DNA from: Lysobacter antibioticus HS124
GTDB taxonomy: Bacteria > Pseudomonadota > Gammaproteobacteria > Xanthomonadales > Xanthomonadaceae
Length of the DNA stretch: 64,000 nt
Direction of reading: 5' to 3'
Assembly (NCBI RefSeq): GCF_000336385.2
Contig: NZ_HG424536.1
Location: 1-64,000 of the forward strand
Below, in pieces: positions 19,083-26,228 of the stretch (position 1 is its first letter; every line of letters begins with the position of its first letter). The notes under the pieces were generated by a model. The model did no database searches. It was not told where the DNA came from and was given only the letters and a program-made list of their open reading frames with translations. Made by a program: the position numbers and the translations under genes.

Positions 19083-21125
19083 TCAGGAGTCCAGCGCGGC
19101 CTCGCCGGCGAGCTTGCCGTCGCCCTTGCCGTCGGCCTTGACCAACAGCCGCTGCAACACGTCCTGCACGATCGGGCTCTTGCCGGCCACGCCTTCGATC
19201 GCCTTGCCGACCGACAGCGCCTTGGCGAAGGAATCGAAGAACGCGCCCTCGCCGCCGACGATGTCGATGTTGGCCTTGCTGAGCGCGGCGGCCAGCACCT
19301 CGGACTGCTCCTTGGCGATTTCCTTGTTCGCCTCGATGCCGGCCAGGGCCTGCTCGAAGCTCTTCTCCAACTGCATGCGGAACTCTTCGTGGGCGCGGGC
19401 CTGATCGCTGAGCGAATCCAGCGCGCCGAACTTCTGCCCCAGGCCCTCGGCCTCGGCCTTGAACTTCTGCAGCAACACCTCGGCTTCCGACAGGCCCAGG
19501 TCCTTGGTCGCCTTGGCCTTGGCCACGCCGAGCTGTTCCTCGCCGCGCGCCTGCGCGAACAGGTTTTCTTCCAGCACCTTGGCGTCGGCCAGGCCCTGTT
19601 TCTGCTTGGCCTCGGCCTGGACTTCGATCACCCGCGCCTGGGCCAAGCCCTTTTCCTGCTCGCCGCGGGCCTCGGCGGCCAGGGTTTCGGCGATGACGCG
19701 CGCCTGCGCCAGGCCCTCCTTCTCGGCCGCCGCCGCGGCCACTTCGCGTACCCGCGCATCGGCCAGGCCCGGCGCGGCGCGCTCGGCCTCGATGCCTTCG
19801 GCCAGTTTCTTCTTGGCCTCGGCGCTTTTGCCGGCCGCTTCCAGTTCGGCCTGGGCCAGCACGGTCATCTGCGCCGCCTTGTGCTTGGACGCGACTTCGT
19901 CGGCCTCGGCCTGCTTGACCTGGCGCACCAGCTCTTCCTCGGCCGCGGCCTGCGCGGCGAGCACGGTGACCTGCTTGGCGCGGTCGGCTTCCGACACCTG
20001 CCGCACTTCCTTGATCCGCTCCTCTTCCTGGGCCACGGTCTTCTCTACCGCGATCCGCTCGCGGATCACGTTGGCGATGTCCTTGCGCTGCTCTTCCAGC
20101 GCCTTTTCTTTGTCGATCCGGTTCAGCTCGACCTCGCGCTCGCGGGCCACCACTTCCAGGTCCTTGGCCCGGGTCACCTTCTCGACCTCGATCACCACCG
20201 CGCGCTGGCGGTTCTGCTGCGCGACTTCGACTTCGCGAAGACGATTCTCTTCGCGAATGTCGAGCTGTTCCTGCACCGCGATGCGCGCCTGCTCGGCCTT
20301 GAGCCGCTCTTCCTCGCGCACCTTGGCGGTCTCGGCTTCCTCGCGCGCCTTGATCGTCTCGATCTCGCGCTTCTGCCGCGCCTCGGCGTCGGCCTGCTGG
20401 CGCTCCAGGGCCAGCATGGCCTCGCGGGTTTCGACGTTCTTCTTGGTGATCGCCAGCTGCTCGTTGCGCTCGAGCTCGTTGGTGATGACGTTCTGCGCCG
20501 CGGTCAGCTCGGTGATCTTGCGGATGCCCTCGGCGTCGAGGATGTTGTTCGGGTCCAGCGAGGCCTTCGGGGTCTGCTCGAGGTAGTCGATCGCCACGTC
20601 CTCGAGCACGTAGCCGTTGAGGTCGTTGCCGATCACCTCGATGATGCGGTCGCGGAACTCCTGCCGGTTCTCGAACAGCTTGACGAACTCGATCTGCTTG
20701 CCGACGGTCTTCAGCGCCTCGGAGAACTTGGCGTTGAACAGTTCGTTGACCGCGGTGCGGTCGGAGGCGCGGTCGACGCCGATCGCCTTGGCGACCTTGA
20801 GCACGTCCTGCTGGGTCTCGTTGACCCGCAGGTAGAACGCGACGGTGATGTCGGCGCGCATGTTGTCCTTGCAGATCAGGCCGTCTTTGGCCCGGCGGTC
20901 GACTTCCAGGGTGATCAGGGAGATCTGCATGAACTCCTTCTTGTAGATCACCGGATAGACCAGCGCGCCGGTGAAATGCACCTTCGGCGTGGACGACATG
21001 TCGTTGACGATCAAGGCCGTGCCCTGCGGCACCTTGATGTAGAAGGCTTTGAACATCAGCAACATGACGAACAGGATCAGCAGCGACACGCCGATCAGCG
21101 TCAGCACCATGATTGCAGTACCCAT
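19083..21125 (-). CDS. yqiK: YqiK-type flotillin (SPFH/band-7 membrane scaffold)
   Basis: Flotillins scaffold ordered membrane microdomains. This 680-residue protein has one N-terminal membrane helix (about 5-28), an SPFH domain (about 35-220: VPQGTALIVNDMSSTPKVHF) and a very long coiled coil (about 225-600) rich in EA repeats. It ends in a short globular tail. The start is the ATG at 21125, preceded by GGGAG at 6-nt spacing; an in-frame ATG two codons earlier abuts that ribosome site and is unlikely. It is paired with a YqiJ-like gene, as in E. coli yqiJ-yqiK. Confidence 0.92.
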   Translation of the reverse strand: MGTAIMVLTLIGVSLLILFVMLLMFKAFYIKVPQGTALIVNDMSSTPKVHFTGALVYPVIYKKEFMQISLITLEVDRRAKDGLICKDNMRADITVAFYLRVNETQQDVLKVAKAIGVDRASDRTAVNELFNAKFSEALKTVGKQIEFVKLFENRQEFRDRIIEVIGNDLNGYVLEDVAIDYLEQTPKASLDPNNILDAEGIRKITELTAAQNVITNELERNEQLAITKKNVETREAMLALERQQADAEARQKREIETIKAREEAETAKVREEERLKAEQARIAVQEQLDIREENRLREVEVAQQNRQRAVVIEVEKVTRAKDLEVVAREREVELNRIDKEKALEEQRKDIANVIRERIAVEKTVAQEEERIKEVRQVSEADRAKQVTVLAAQAAAEEELVRQVKQAEADEVASKHKAAQMTVLAQAELEAAGKSAEAKKKLAEGIEAERAAPGLADARVREVAAAAAEKEGLAQARVIAETLAAEARGEQEKGLAQARVIEVQAEAKQKQGLADAKVLEENLFAQARGEEQLGVAKAKATKDLGLSEAEVLLQKFKAEAEGLGQKFGALDSLSDQARAHEEFRMQLEKSFEQALAGIEANKEIAKEQSEVLAAALSKANIDIVGGEGAFFDSFAKALSVGKAIEGVAGKSPIVQDVLQRLLVKADGKGDGKLAGEAALDS

Positions 21126-21237
21126 TTGCATCTCCCTATGACTCAAACAGCAAGATTCGACCGTCCTCATGCGCGGCCGCGGCGGCCGCTGCGACTCCGA
21201 CGCCGGACGGACGCCGTCGGACGGATTGCGTCGCGGC

Positions 21238-21921
21238 TCAGCTGCCGCGGAACTCGTCCTCGCTGACCACGCGGTAGGCATTGCGGTCTTCGAGGTATTC
21301 GATCAGCACCACGCGGTCGCCGCGCTGGAAGCGCACCGGGTCGTCGTCGCGGATCTGCAGGATCAGCCCGGCGCCGCCGTCTTCCATGCTGGCGGTGCCG
21401 GTGACGGCGTTGACCGGGCTGCGCACCACCGCGACCTGGCCCAGGATCGGCCGCGGCGGGCCGGGCTGCATCTTGCGCAGCAATCGGCGCAGCGGACGCA
21501 GCGCCAGGGCCGAAACCGGAATCGCCACGGCGAAGGCGATCACGATCGCGGCCACGCCGCCGGCGATCTGCAGCGCGACGCCGGGCAGATGCCGCAGCAA
21601 GTAAACGTCGGCCAGGTAGGTCAGGGCCCAGGACACGCCGATCAGCACGCTCAGCACCACGGTCACCGGGATGCCGCCCAGGCCCAGCCGCATCAGCGGG
21701 TCGAACAGGCCTTGCTGGTGGTGGTGAGCGCCGTCGGCGAGGGTGTGGTCGCCCAGGCCGTGGCCGCCGTGACCGTGACCGTCGCCGCCGATCCAGCCGT
21801 CGATCATCTCGCCGCCGACCAGGCCCAGCGCCGACAGCAGCCAATAGCCGATCACCACGCCGAGCAGCACGGTGTAGAACGCCGTCGGCAACGAAAACAC
21901 CGTGGTCAGAAATTCGCCCAT
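21238..21921 (-). CDS. yqiJ: YqiJ-like inner-membrane protein (NfeD/OB-fold family) with His-rich loop
   Basis: The 227-residue protein has a membrane helix at about 8-35, two more at about 73-100 and 104-132, and a C-terminal cytosolic domain (about 145-227: ILGQVAVVRSPVNAVTGTASM) with the OB-fold pattern of NfeD proteins. NfeD/YqiJ proteins partner flotillins, matching the next gene. Between helices 1 and 2 a loop holds seven histidines in 20 residues (His49, 51, 54, 59, 66-68), which could bind metal. The ATG at 21921 follows GGAGGGG; the frame upstream overlaps the PspA gene and is not used. Confidence 0.88.
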   Translation of the reverse strand: MGEFLTTVFSLPTAFYTVLLGVVIGYWLLSALGLVGGEMIDGWIGGDGHGHGGHGLGDHTLADGAHHHQQGLFDPLMRLGLGGIPVTVVLSVLIGVSWALTYLADVYLLRHLPGVALQIAGGVAAIVIAFAVAIPVSALALRPLRRLLRKMQPGPPRPILGQVAVVRSPVNAVTGTASMEDGGAGLILQIRDDDPVRFQRGDRVVLIEYLEDRNAYRVVSEDEFRGS

Positions 21922-21974
21922 CGCCCCTCCCCTTCCGCTTCCCGCTCGCCGCGCACGGCGCGGCACGATGCCGG

Positions 21975-22688
21975 TCAGCCCGGCAGCTTCTGTCGCAAGC
22001 GTTGCAACACCGCTTCGGCGCCGGCCTCGTCGCGCAGAATCCCGGCTTCGCGCAGCTTGCGCTCCAATGCGTCGCCGCCGTCCTGGCGCGCGAGTTCGGC
22101 CGCGGCCTCCATGCGCGCGCCGCGCTCGGCCTGCTTGCGCTTGATCCGCGCCAGCGAGTCGACTGCGGTCTGCAGCCGGCTTTGCGGGCCGGCGTAGCGG
22201 TGCGCGACCGCGGCCTGGGCGCGCTGCATGCTTTCGGTCGCCTTGACCGTGTCCAATTGCTGCTTCAGCCGGCGGATATTGCCCTCGGCCATGGCGATGG
22301 CCTTGCGCAGCTCGGTCGCGGCCGCGGCGAGCTGGGCGACATGGCCTTCCTGCTCGCGCCGATGCGCTTCCAGTTGCACCACCTTGTCGGCCACTTCCAG
22401 CGCCAGCGACTGGTCGCCGGCCTGCAGCGCCTTGAGCGCATAGCCTTCGTACTCGCCGACCTTGTCGGCCGAATCGCTCAGCTCGCGTTCGGCCAGCTTG
22501 TGCCGCGCCATCAGCTGCGCCAGCGATTCGCGCGACTGGCGCAGCTCCAGGTCGCAATCGCGGATTTCCTGGTCGAGGATGCGCAGCGCCTGACTGTCGG
22601 CCAGCGCTTCGCCGAGCTCGTGCGCGCCGCCGCGCAGCGAGGTCAGCAGTTTGTTCCAGATGCCTTCGCTGCCGTCGGACTTGGGCAT
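21975..22688 (-). CDS. PspA/IM30 family protein (YjfJ-like)
   Basis: PspA/IM30 proteins are bacterial relatives of ESCRT-III that coat and reshape or protect the inner membrane. The 237-residue product is almost entirely helical, with an N-terminal amphipathic helix (IWNKLLTSLRGGAHELGEAL) and the long hairpin typical of the fold (about 35-150). It lacks neighbours pspB, pspC or pspF, so it is not the classical stress operon; a DUF2170 gene upstream makes it the YjfJ type. One nucleotide separates it from the yjfI stop, implying coupled translation. Confidence 0.9.
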   Translation of the reverse strand: MPKSDGSEGIWNKLLTSLRGGAHELGEALADSQALRILDQEIRDCDLELRQSRESLAQLMARHKLAERELSDSADKVGEYEGYALKALQAGDQSLALEVADKVVQLEAHRREQEGHVAQLAAAATELRKAIAMAEGNIRRLKQQLDTVKATESMQRAQAAVAHRYAGPQSRLQTAVDSLARIKRKQAERGARMEAAAELARQDGGDALERKLREAGILRDEAGAEAVLQRLRQKLPG

Positions 22689-22689
22689 G

Positions 22690-23322
22690 TCAGGCCGCCT
22701 CCAGCAGCAGCTGCGGTTCGTAGGCCTCGGTGGCCTTGATGACGTTGTCGGCCAGGGTTTCGATTTCGTACAGGACGTTGGACAACGACGAGGCCGCGCT
22801 CAGCGCACCGAACATCATGTACACCGCCTCGCCGTCGGCCAGGGTCTCGATGCCGATGGTCGACAGCGGGAAGAAGGCCTTGTGGGTGCGCAGCACCTCT
22901 TCGTTGAACGCGGCCGGATCGCGCACGTGGGCCACCGGCCACAGCAGCGCCTCGACCACGATCTGCTCGCCGACCACGGCCACGAACAGCGGCAGGTCGC
23001 CGTATTCGGCCATGACCAGGTGCAGGCTGGCTTCGGCGCCGTCGATCAGCTCGATCTGCGAGTCGCCGTAGACGAATTCTTCGGTCTGCGTCAGGGCCTC
23101 GTACAGCCCGCGCGCGGTCCAGACCTTGCCATCGCTCATCGTGCCCTCTCCTCGTGCCCGCGCCGGCATCGCCCCGCGCGGTTGCCGCATGCGCTTTTCC
23201 ACCGCCAGCAGTTCGTCGGCGAACTCCGGCAATACCCACAGCTCTTTCTTGACCAGCCCCTTCTCGCGCAGGCGTTCGCGATGGCGGCGCTGGTAGTAGG
23301 CGGAGGATCGGCGTTGTTCCAT
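22690..23322 (-). CDS. yjfI: YjfI (DUF2170) with N-terminal ribbon-helix-helix-like extension
   Basis: The C-terminal about 149 residues (from SDGKVWTARGLYEAL) are DUF2170, the E. coli YjfI family found with PspA-like YjfJ. The N-terminal about 60 residues are an added basic segment, YYQRRHRERLREKGL then KKELWVLPEFADELLAV, resembling ribbon-helix-helix DNA-binding proteins. The ATG at 23322 and an in-frame GTG at 23331 both lack a Shine-Dalgarno sequence. An internal ATG at 23139 has a strong one (GAGGAGAGGG) and would give DUF2170 alone. It is the first gene of the six-gene operon. The function of DUF2170 is unknown. Confidence 0.82.
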   Translation of the reverse strand: MEQRRSSAYYQRRHRERLREKGLVKKELWVLPEFADELLAVEKRMRQPRGAMPARARGEGTMSDGKVWTARGLYEALTQTEEFVYGDSQIELIDGAEASLHLVMAEYGDLPLFVAVVGEQIVVEALLWPVAHVRDPAAFNEEVLRTHKAFFPLSTIGIETLADGEAVYMMFGALSAASSLSNVLYEIETLADNVIKATEAYEPQLLLEAA

Positions 23323-23329
23323 GGCGTTC

Positions 23330-23374
23330 ACATTACGGCATCACATGTGATTGCTGCAAGACATGACATGTGAG
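23330..23374 (-). promoter_or_regulatory. Putative promoter and operator of the yjfI-pspA operon
   Basis: On the minus strand TTGCAG (23359-23354) and TAATGT (23335-23330) are spaced by 18 bp, a plausible sigma-70 promoter whose -10 box touches the start of yjfI; the message would be leaderless or nearly so. The perfect palindrome TCACATGTGA (23341-23350) sits between the two boxes. A second ACATGTGA (23366-23373) lies 23 bp away, about two helical turns, just upstream of the -35 box. This is the geometry of a repressor operator. Confidence 0.55.
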
Positions 23375-23600
23375 AGTCGACGAACGGCAAGGCGACGTGG
23401 ACCGCGCGCCAGACAGCTTTTTTGGATCAATGGCTTAGAGCCCATCTCGGGACCGGTCCGGGCGTCGTGCGCCATTGCGCAAAGAACGAAAAGGGGGGCG
23501 AAGGAGGATTACGCCGGACACGTCTACCGCCCTGCCCGGCGGGCCGGAGCGGCTTCCCCCGCCGTCCTTTTCCGGCGGCCAGGCGCTGGACGGCGTTGGC
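23375..23600. other. Gap between the yjfI promoter and the 81-residue protein gene
   Basis: No gene is supported. The region holds a purine-rich stretch (GAAAAGGGGGGCGAAGGAGG near 23487-23506) and GC-rich inverted repeats near 23530-23590 that could end transcription of the small gene to its right. A 10-bp palindrome GGACCGGTCC lies at 23450-23459. Confidence 0.3.
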
Positions 23601-23846
23601 TCAGGCCGGAATGCCGTGCTGGCGTCGGGCCAGGTCGATGCGCCGCCGGACCTCGGCATCGAGCTCGCCGAGTTCGGCCTGCTTGAAGATGTTGCCGAGC
23701 ACGCGCTTCTCGTCGTCGTCGACGGCCTGGTCGCGCAGGGCCAGATCGAGCAGGTTTTGCAGCTCGGCGGTGTCGAGCCGGCCGTCGTTGGCGAACACCG
23801 GGATCGAGGCGAGTGCGATCGCGAGGTGGCTCTTGGGCTGGGTCAT
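23601..23846 (-). CDS. Small TerB-like helical protein
   Basis: An 81-residue acidic, soluble, all-helical protein. Two DxxLDxxE-type turns are visible: DGRLDTAELQNLLDLALRD and QAVDDDEKRVLGNIFKQAE, a pattern seen in TerB-like and EF-hand-like helical domains. The second resembles the N-terminal module of the PLD-like protein that ends the neighbouring operon. There is no signal peptide or membrane helix. It is co-directional with the yjfI operon but 269 bp ahead of it, so it may be an accessory gene of that system. No specific function can be given. Confidence 0.65.
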   Translation of the reverse strand: MTQPKSHLAIALASIPVFANDGRLDTAELQNLLDLALRDQAVDDDEKRVLGNIFKQAELGELDAEVRRRIDLARRQHGIPA

Positions 23847-24334
23847 GCGGGCAACTCCGTTGCGGGGATGGGCGTCCTGAGCGCGAGCGGGCCGAGCGCT
23901 CGTGCGATGCTCCGACTATAGCAAGCGCTTGTGTCGCGCCGCTTTATGCCGGCGCGGCGTAAGCCGCGACAGCCGGAGCGGTGAAATGCCGCGCGGCCGC
24001 TCGAAACCCAATCGCGCCACACGGCTTCGATGCAGCGCATCCGGGCTTCGGTCGGTACGCTTGCGTAAATCGCTGCGATTGTCGCGGCTTACGCCGCTCC
24101 TACAGGAGAGCGCAGCACCGGGCGCGGCGGCGCGAGAACGCTGCAGCACGGTCGCGGCTTGCGCCGCTCCTACAGGAGAGCACAGCACCGGGGCGCGGCG
24201 GCGCGAGAACGCTGCAGCGCGGTCGCGGCTTGCGCCGCTCCTACCCTCCAAGGCAAGGCCCCACGCCTCTCATTCCCCACTCCCCACTCCCCACGCCCCA
24301 CTCCCCACTCGCGAATCCCAAATCCCGAATCCCC
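23847..24334. repeat. Repeat-rich region: REPIN-like element and 70-bp tandem repeat
   Basis: No gene is supported in the 558 bp between the 81-residue protein and oleA. GCGGCGTAAGCCGCGAC (23954-23970) and its inverse followed by TCCTACAG (24081-24105) form a REPIN-like pair. From 24081 the unit beginning GTCGCGGCTT recurs at 24151 and 24222, giving about 2.3 copies of a 70-71-bp tandem repeat with an inner GCGGCGCGAGAACGCTGCAG. At 24270-24333 a run of 7-base units (ACTCCCC, CGAATCC) follows. None has spacers of the CRISPR kind. Confidence 0.7.
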
Positions 24335-24342
24335 AAAAAGCA

Positions 24343-24370
24343 AAAGCCCGATGCTCGCGCACCGGGCTTT
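24343..24370 (-). terminator. Rho-independent terminator of oleA
   Basis: AAAGCCCG and CGGGCTTT form an 8-bp stem around a 12-nt loop. On the minus strand it is followed by TGCTTTTTGG, giving the T-rich tail. It ends transcription of oleA before the repeat region, so oleA is probably not co-transcribed with the genes to its left. Confidence 0.75.
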
Positions 24371-24404
24371 CGTATTCGACCGAGCTCTCGGGCTCAATCG
24401 CACA

Positions 24405-25427
24405 TCACCACACCACTTCGGCCATCGAGCAGTTCAGACCCGAGCCGATGCCGAGCAGGGCGACGCGGTTGCCCTTCTTCAGGCGGCCCATCTCGCGCAG
24501 CTTGCTCAGCACGATCGGCACCGAGGCCGGGCCGATGTTGCCGTGCTCGCCGAAGATGGTCATGACCTTGTTCGGGTCGATGCCGAAGGCCTTGAGGAAG
24601 GCCTGGGTGTGGGCGCGGCTGACCTGGTGGATGACGAATTCGTCGAGCTCCTCGACCGCCCAGCCCAGCGCGGCCTTGGCCGCGGCGAAGGTCTTCTGGC
24701 CGAGCTTGAGGCCTTCGATCATCAGCATGCGGCCGTCGGCGACCATGCGGTCGTGGTGCAAGTCGCCCAGGCACAGCTGGTTCCATTCGGTGGCCGAGCG
24801 GGTCACGCCGCCGCGGTAGCGCGGCGCGCCCGGCGCCAGCTCGCTGCGCGCCAGCACCATCGCCGCGGCGCCCGAGCCCAGGGTCAGGGTCGCCATCTCG
24901 TCGCGCAACTGCGCTTCGGTGACATCGGCCTTGCTCAGACGCTCGAGGGTCTTCTCGTAGGCGAGATTGGCGGTTTCGCCGTCGACGACCAGGGCATAGT
25001 CGATTTCGCCGCGCTCGATCATGCGGCCGGCGATGTCCATGCCGTTGATGAAGGCCAGGCAGGCGTTGGCGACGTCGAAGTTCTGGCAGTTCTCGCCCAG
25101 ACGCAGGTTGCCGGCGACGATGCTGGCCGTGGACGGCTCCAGGTAATCGCGGCTGACCGAGGTGTTGACCAGCAGGCCGATGCGGTCGGCATCGACCCCG
25201 GCATCGGCAAGCGCCTTGACCGCGGCCAGGGTGGCGGCGTCGGAGGCGCGCACTTCGCCGTCCCACAGACGGCGCTCGTGCACGCCGGCCACGTCCTGCA
25301 GCACGTTGACCTTGATGCCCAGGCGATCGAGGGTCGGCTTGAGGCGGGCGTTGATCTCGTCGGAGGTCAGCTTGCGCGGAGCATCGACGTGAGCGAGCCC
25401 GGCGATGGCGACGTGTTGGAACAGCAT
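24405..25427 (-). CDS. oleA: OleA, thiolase-fold enzyme for head-to-head acyl condensation
   Basis: OleA condenses two fatty acyl-CoAs without decarboxylation, the first step of long-chain olefin synthesis. The 340-residue protein is a ketoacyl-ACP-synthase-III-like thiolase: nucleophile Cys123 in ANACLAF, His267 in FVIHQVS and Asn297 in EHGNIGPAS. Glu97 (SRDYLEPSTAS) occupies the place of the catalytic glutamate (Glu117 with Cys143, from memory) that marks OleA in Xanthomonas campestris and separates it from FabH. It has its own terminator and a 12-kb separation from oleBCD, so it must be expressed independently. Confidence 0.93.
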   Translation of the reverse strand: MLFQHVAIAGLAHVDAPRKLTSDEINARLKPTLDRLGIKVNVLQDVAGVHERRLWDGEVRASDAATLAAVKALADAGVDADRIGLLVNTSVSRDYLEPSTASIVAGNLRLGENCQNFDVANACLAFINGMDIAGRMIERGEIDYALVVDGETANLAYEKTLERLSKADVTEAQLRDEMATLTLGSGAAAMVLARSELAPGAPRYRGGVTRSATEWNQLCLGDLHHDRMVADGRMLMIEGLKLGQKTFAAAKAALGWAVEELDEFVIHQVSRAHTQAFLKAFGIDPNKVMTIFGEHGNIGPASVPIVLSKLREMGRLKKGNRVALLGIGSGLNCSMAEVVW

Positions 25428-25529
25428 GGGCGCGAACCCTAGGCGGAAAAGTGCGACAGGTTAGCGCCTTCACGCCCCCCATGCACCCTTTCCGAACCGC
25501 CCCTGAACCGTGTCCCAGCCGCCGAAAAG

Positions 25530-25575
25530 ACCTATTAACCCTTATATATCAATCGATTACAACGCAAATGTGCTG
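25530..25575 (-). promoter_or_regulatory. AT-rich candidate promoter region of oleA
   Basis: About 110 bp upstream of oleA a 35-bp AT-rich island (CCTATTAACCCTTATATATC then AATCGATTACA) stands out from GC-rich surroundings. On the minus strand it gives TTGCGT or TTGTAA followed by TATATAAG and TAATAG; exact boxes cannot be fixed. ATCGAT and TATATA within it could be binding sites. Confidence 0.45.
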
Positions 25576-25612
25576 TCCGAAAAGCCGTACGCCGGCGTTC
25601 GGATTTGCCGCT

Positions 25613-25990
25613 TCAGCCGCCCACCGGATAGGTCTGGGCCGCAGAGCCGGGCGCGGTTTGCGTGGCCGGGGCGGCGGCGGCACCGCCGCAACGGTAGGCC
25701 GCGAAGCGCTGCTGGCCCTGCGCGGGCGCGGCCAGCGGCTGGATCGTATCGGCCTGCAGGCCCGGCGCTTCGTTGCGGGCCAGGGTCTCCAGTTCCTCGC
25801 GCACGCGCAACTCGTTGCGCTCGTAGAAGGCGACGTTGTGCTTGACCGCCACCACCACTTCGCCGCGCTTCTCGCAGGCCGGCGCGGCGCCCGCCGAGAG
25901 CACGCGCACCGCCTGCGCGCCCGGCGCCATCTGCACCCAGGTGCAGGCCGAAACGGTCAGGGCCAGGGACAGGATTGCCAACGCGCGCAT
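25613..25990 (-). CDS. DUF4156 lipoprotein
   Basis: A 125-residue lipoprotein: signal peptide with lipobox LTVSAC, acylated Cys16. The body matches DUF4156, with the two cysteines of PACEKRGEV and AYRCGG and the segment ELETLARNEAPGLQADTI. Members are small envelope lipoproteins of unknown function, often linked to Rcs-type stress. The ATG used begins the lipoprotein signal and follows GAGCGAGG; the frame extends upstream without a signal. It is the last gene before the oleA promoter on this strand. Confidence 0.8.
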   Translation of the reverse strand: MRALAILSLALTVSACTWVQMAPGAQAVRVLSAGAAPACEKRGEVVVAVKHNVAFYERNELRVREELETLARNEAPGLQADTIQPLAAPAQGQQRFAAYRCGGAAAAPATQTAPGSAAQTYPVGG

Positions 25991-26143
25991 GCGGACCTCG
26001 CTCAGGATTCGATCGCGCGCATTGTCGCCGGATTCGGCTGAGCGCGGTAGGAATACGGATTGTCCTCGGCAAGCGAAGACGGACGGGGCGCATTGAGCGG
26101 GCTTTGATCCCCCCGTCCCTTTCAGCCTCACCCAAGCGAAGAA

Positions 26144-26164
26144 GGCCGCGTCGACGACGCGGCC
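26144..26164 (-). terminator. Hairpin downstream of the M16 peptidase gene
   Basis: GGCCGCGTCG and CGACGCGGCC form a 10-bp stem with almost no loop, followed on the minus strand by TTCTTCGCTT. It lies 65 bp after the peptidase stop and probably terminates that gene, though the T-tract is weak. Confidence 0.5.
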
Positions 26165-26228
26165 CTCCTTGCCGTCCCCGCCGATCCCCCTTTTTGAAGC
26201 ACAGGGGCCGGAGGCTCTGTCGTCGCCG

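Noticed and set aside
23330-23420. A sigma-54 (PspF-type) promoter for the pspA-containing operon.
   Set aside because: No GG-N10-GC core of the -24/-12 type was found upstream of yjfI, and no pspF gene is in the window.
24081-24245. Regular repeats that might be a CRISPR array.
   Set aside because: The units are 70-71 bp contiguous tandem copies with nearly identical interiors, there are no unique spacers and no cas genes nearby.
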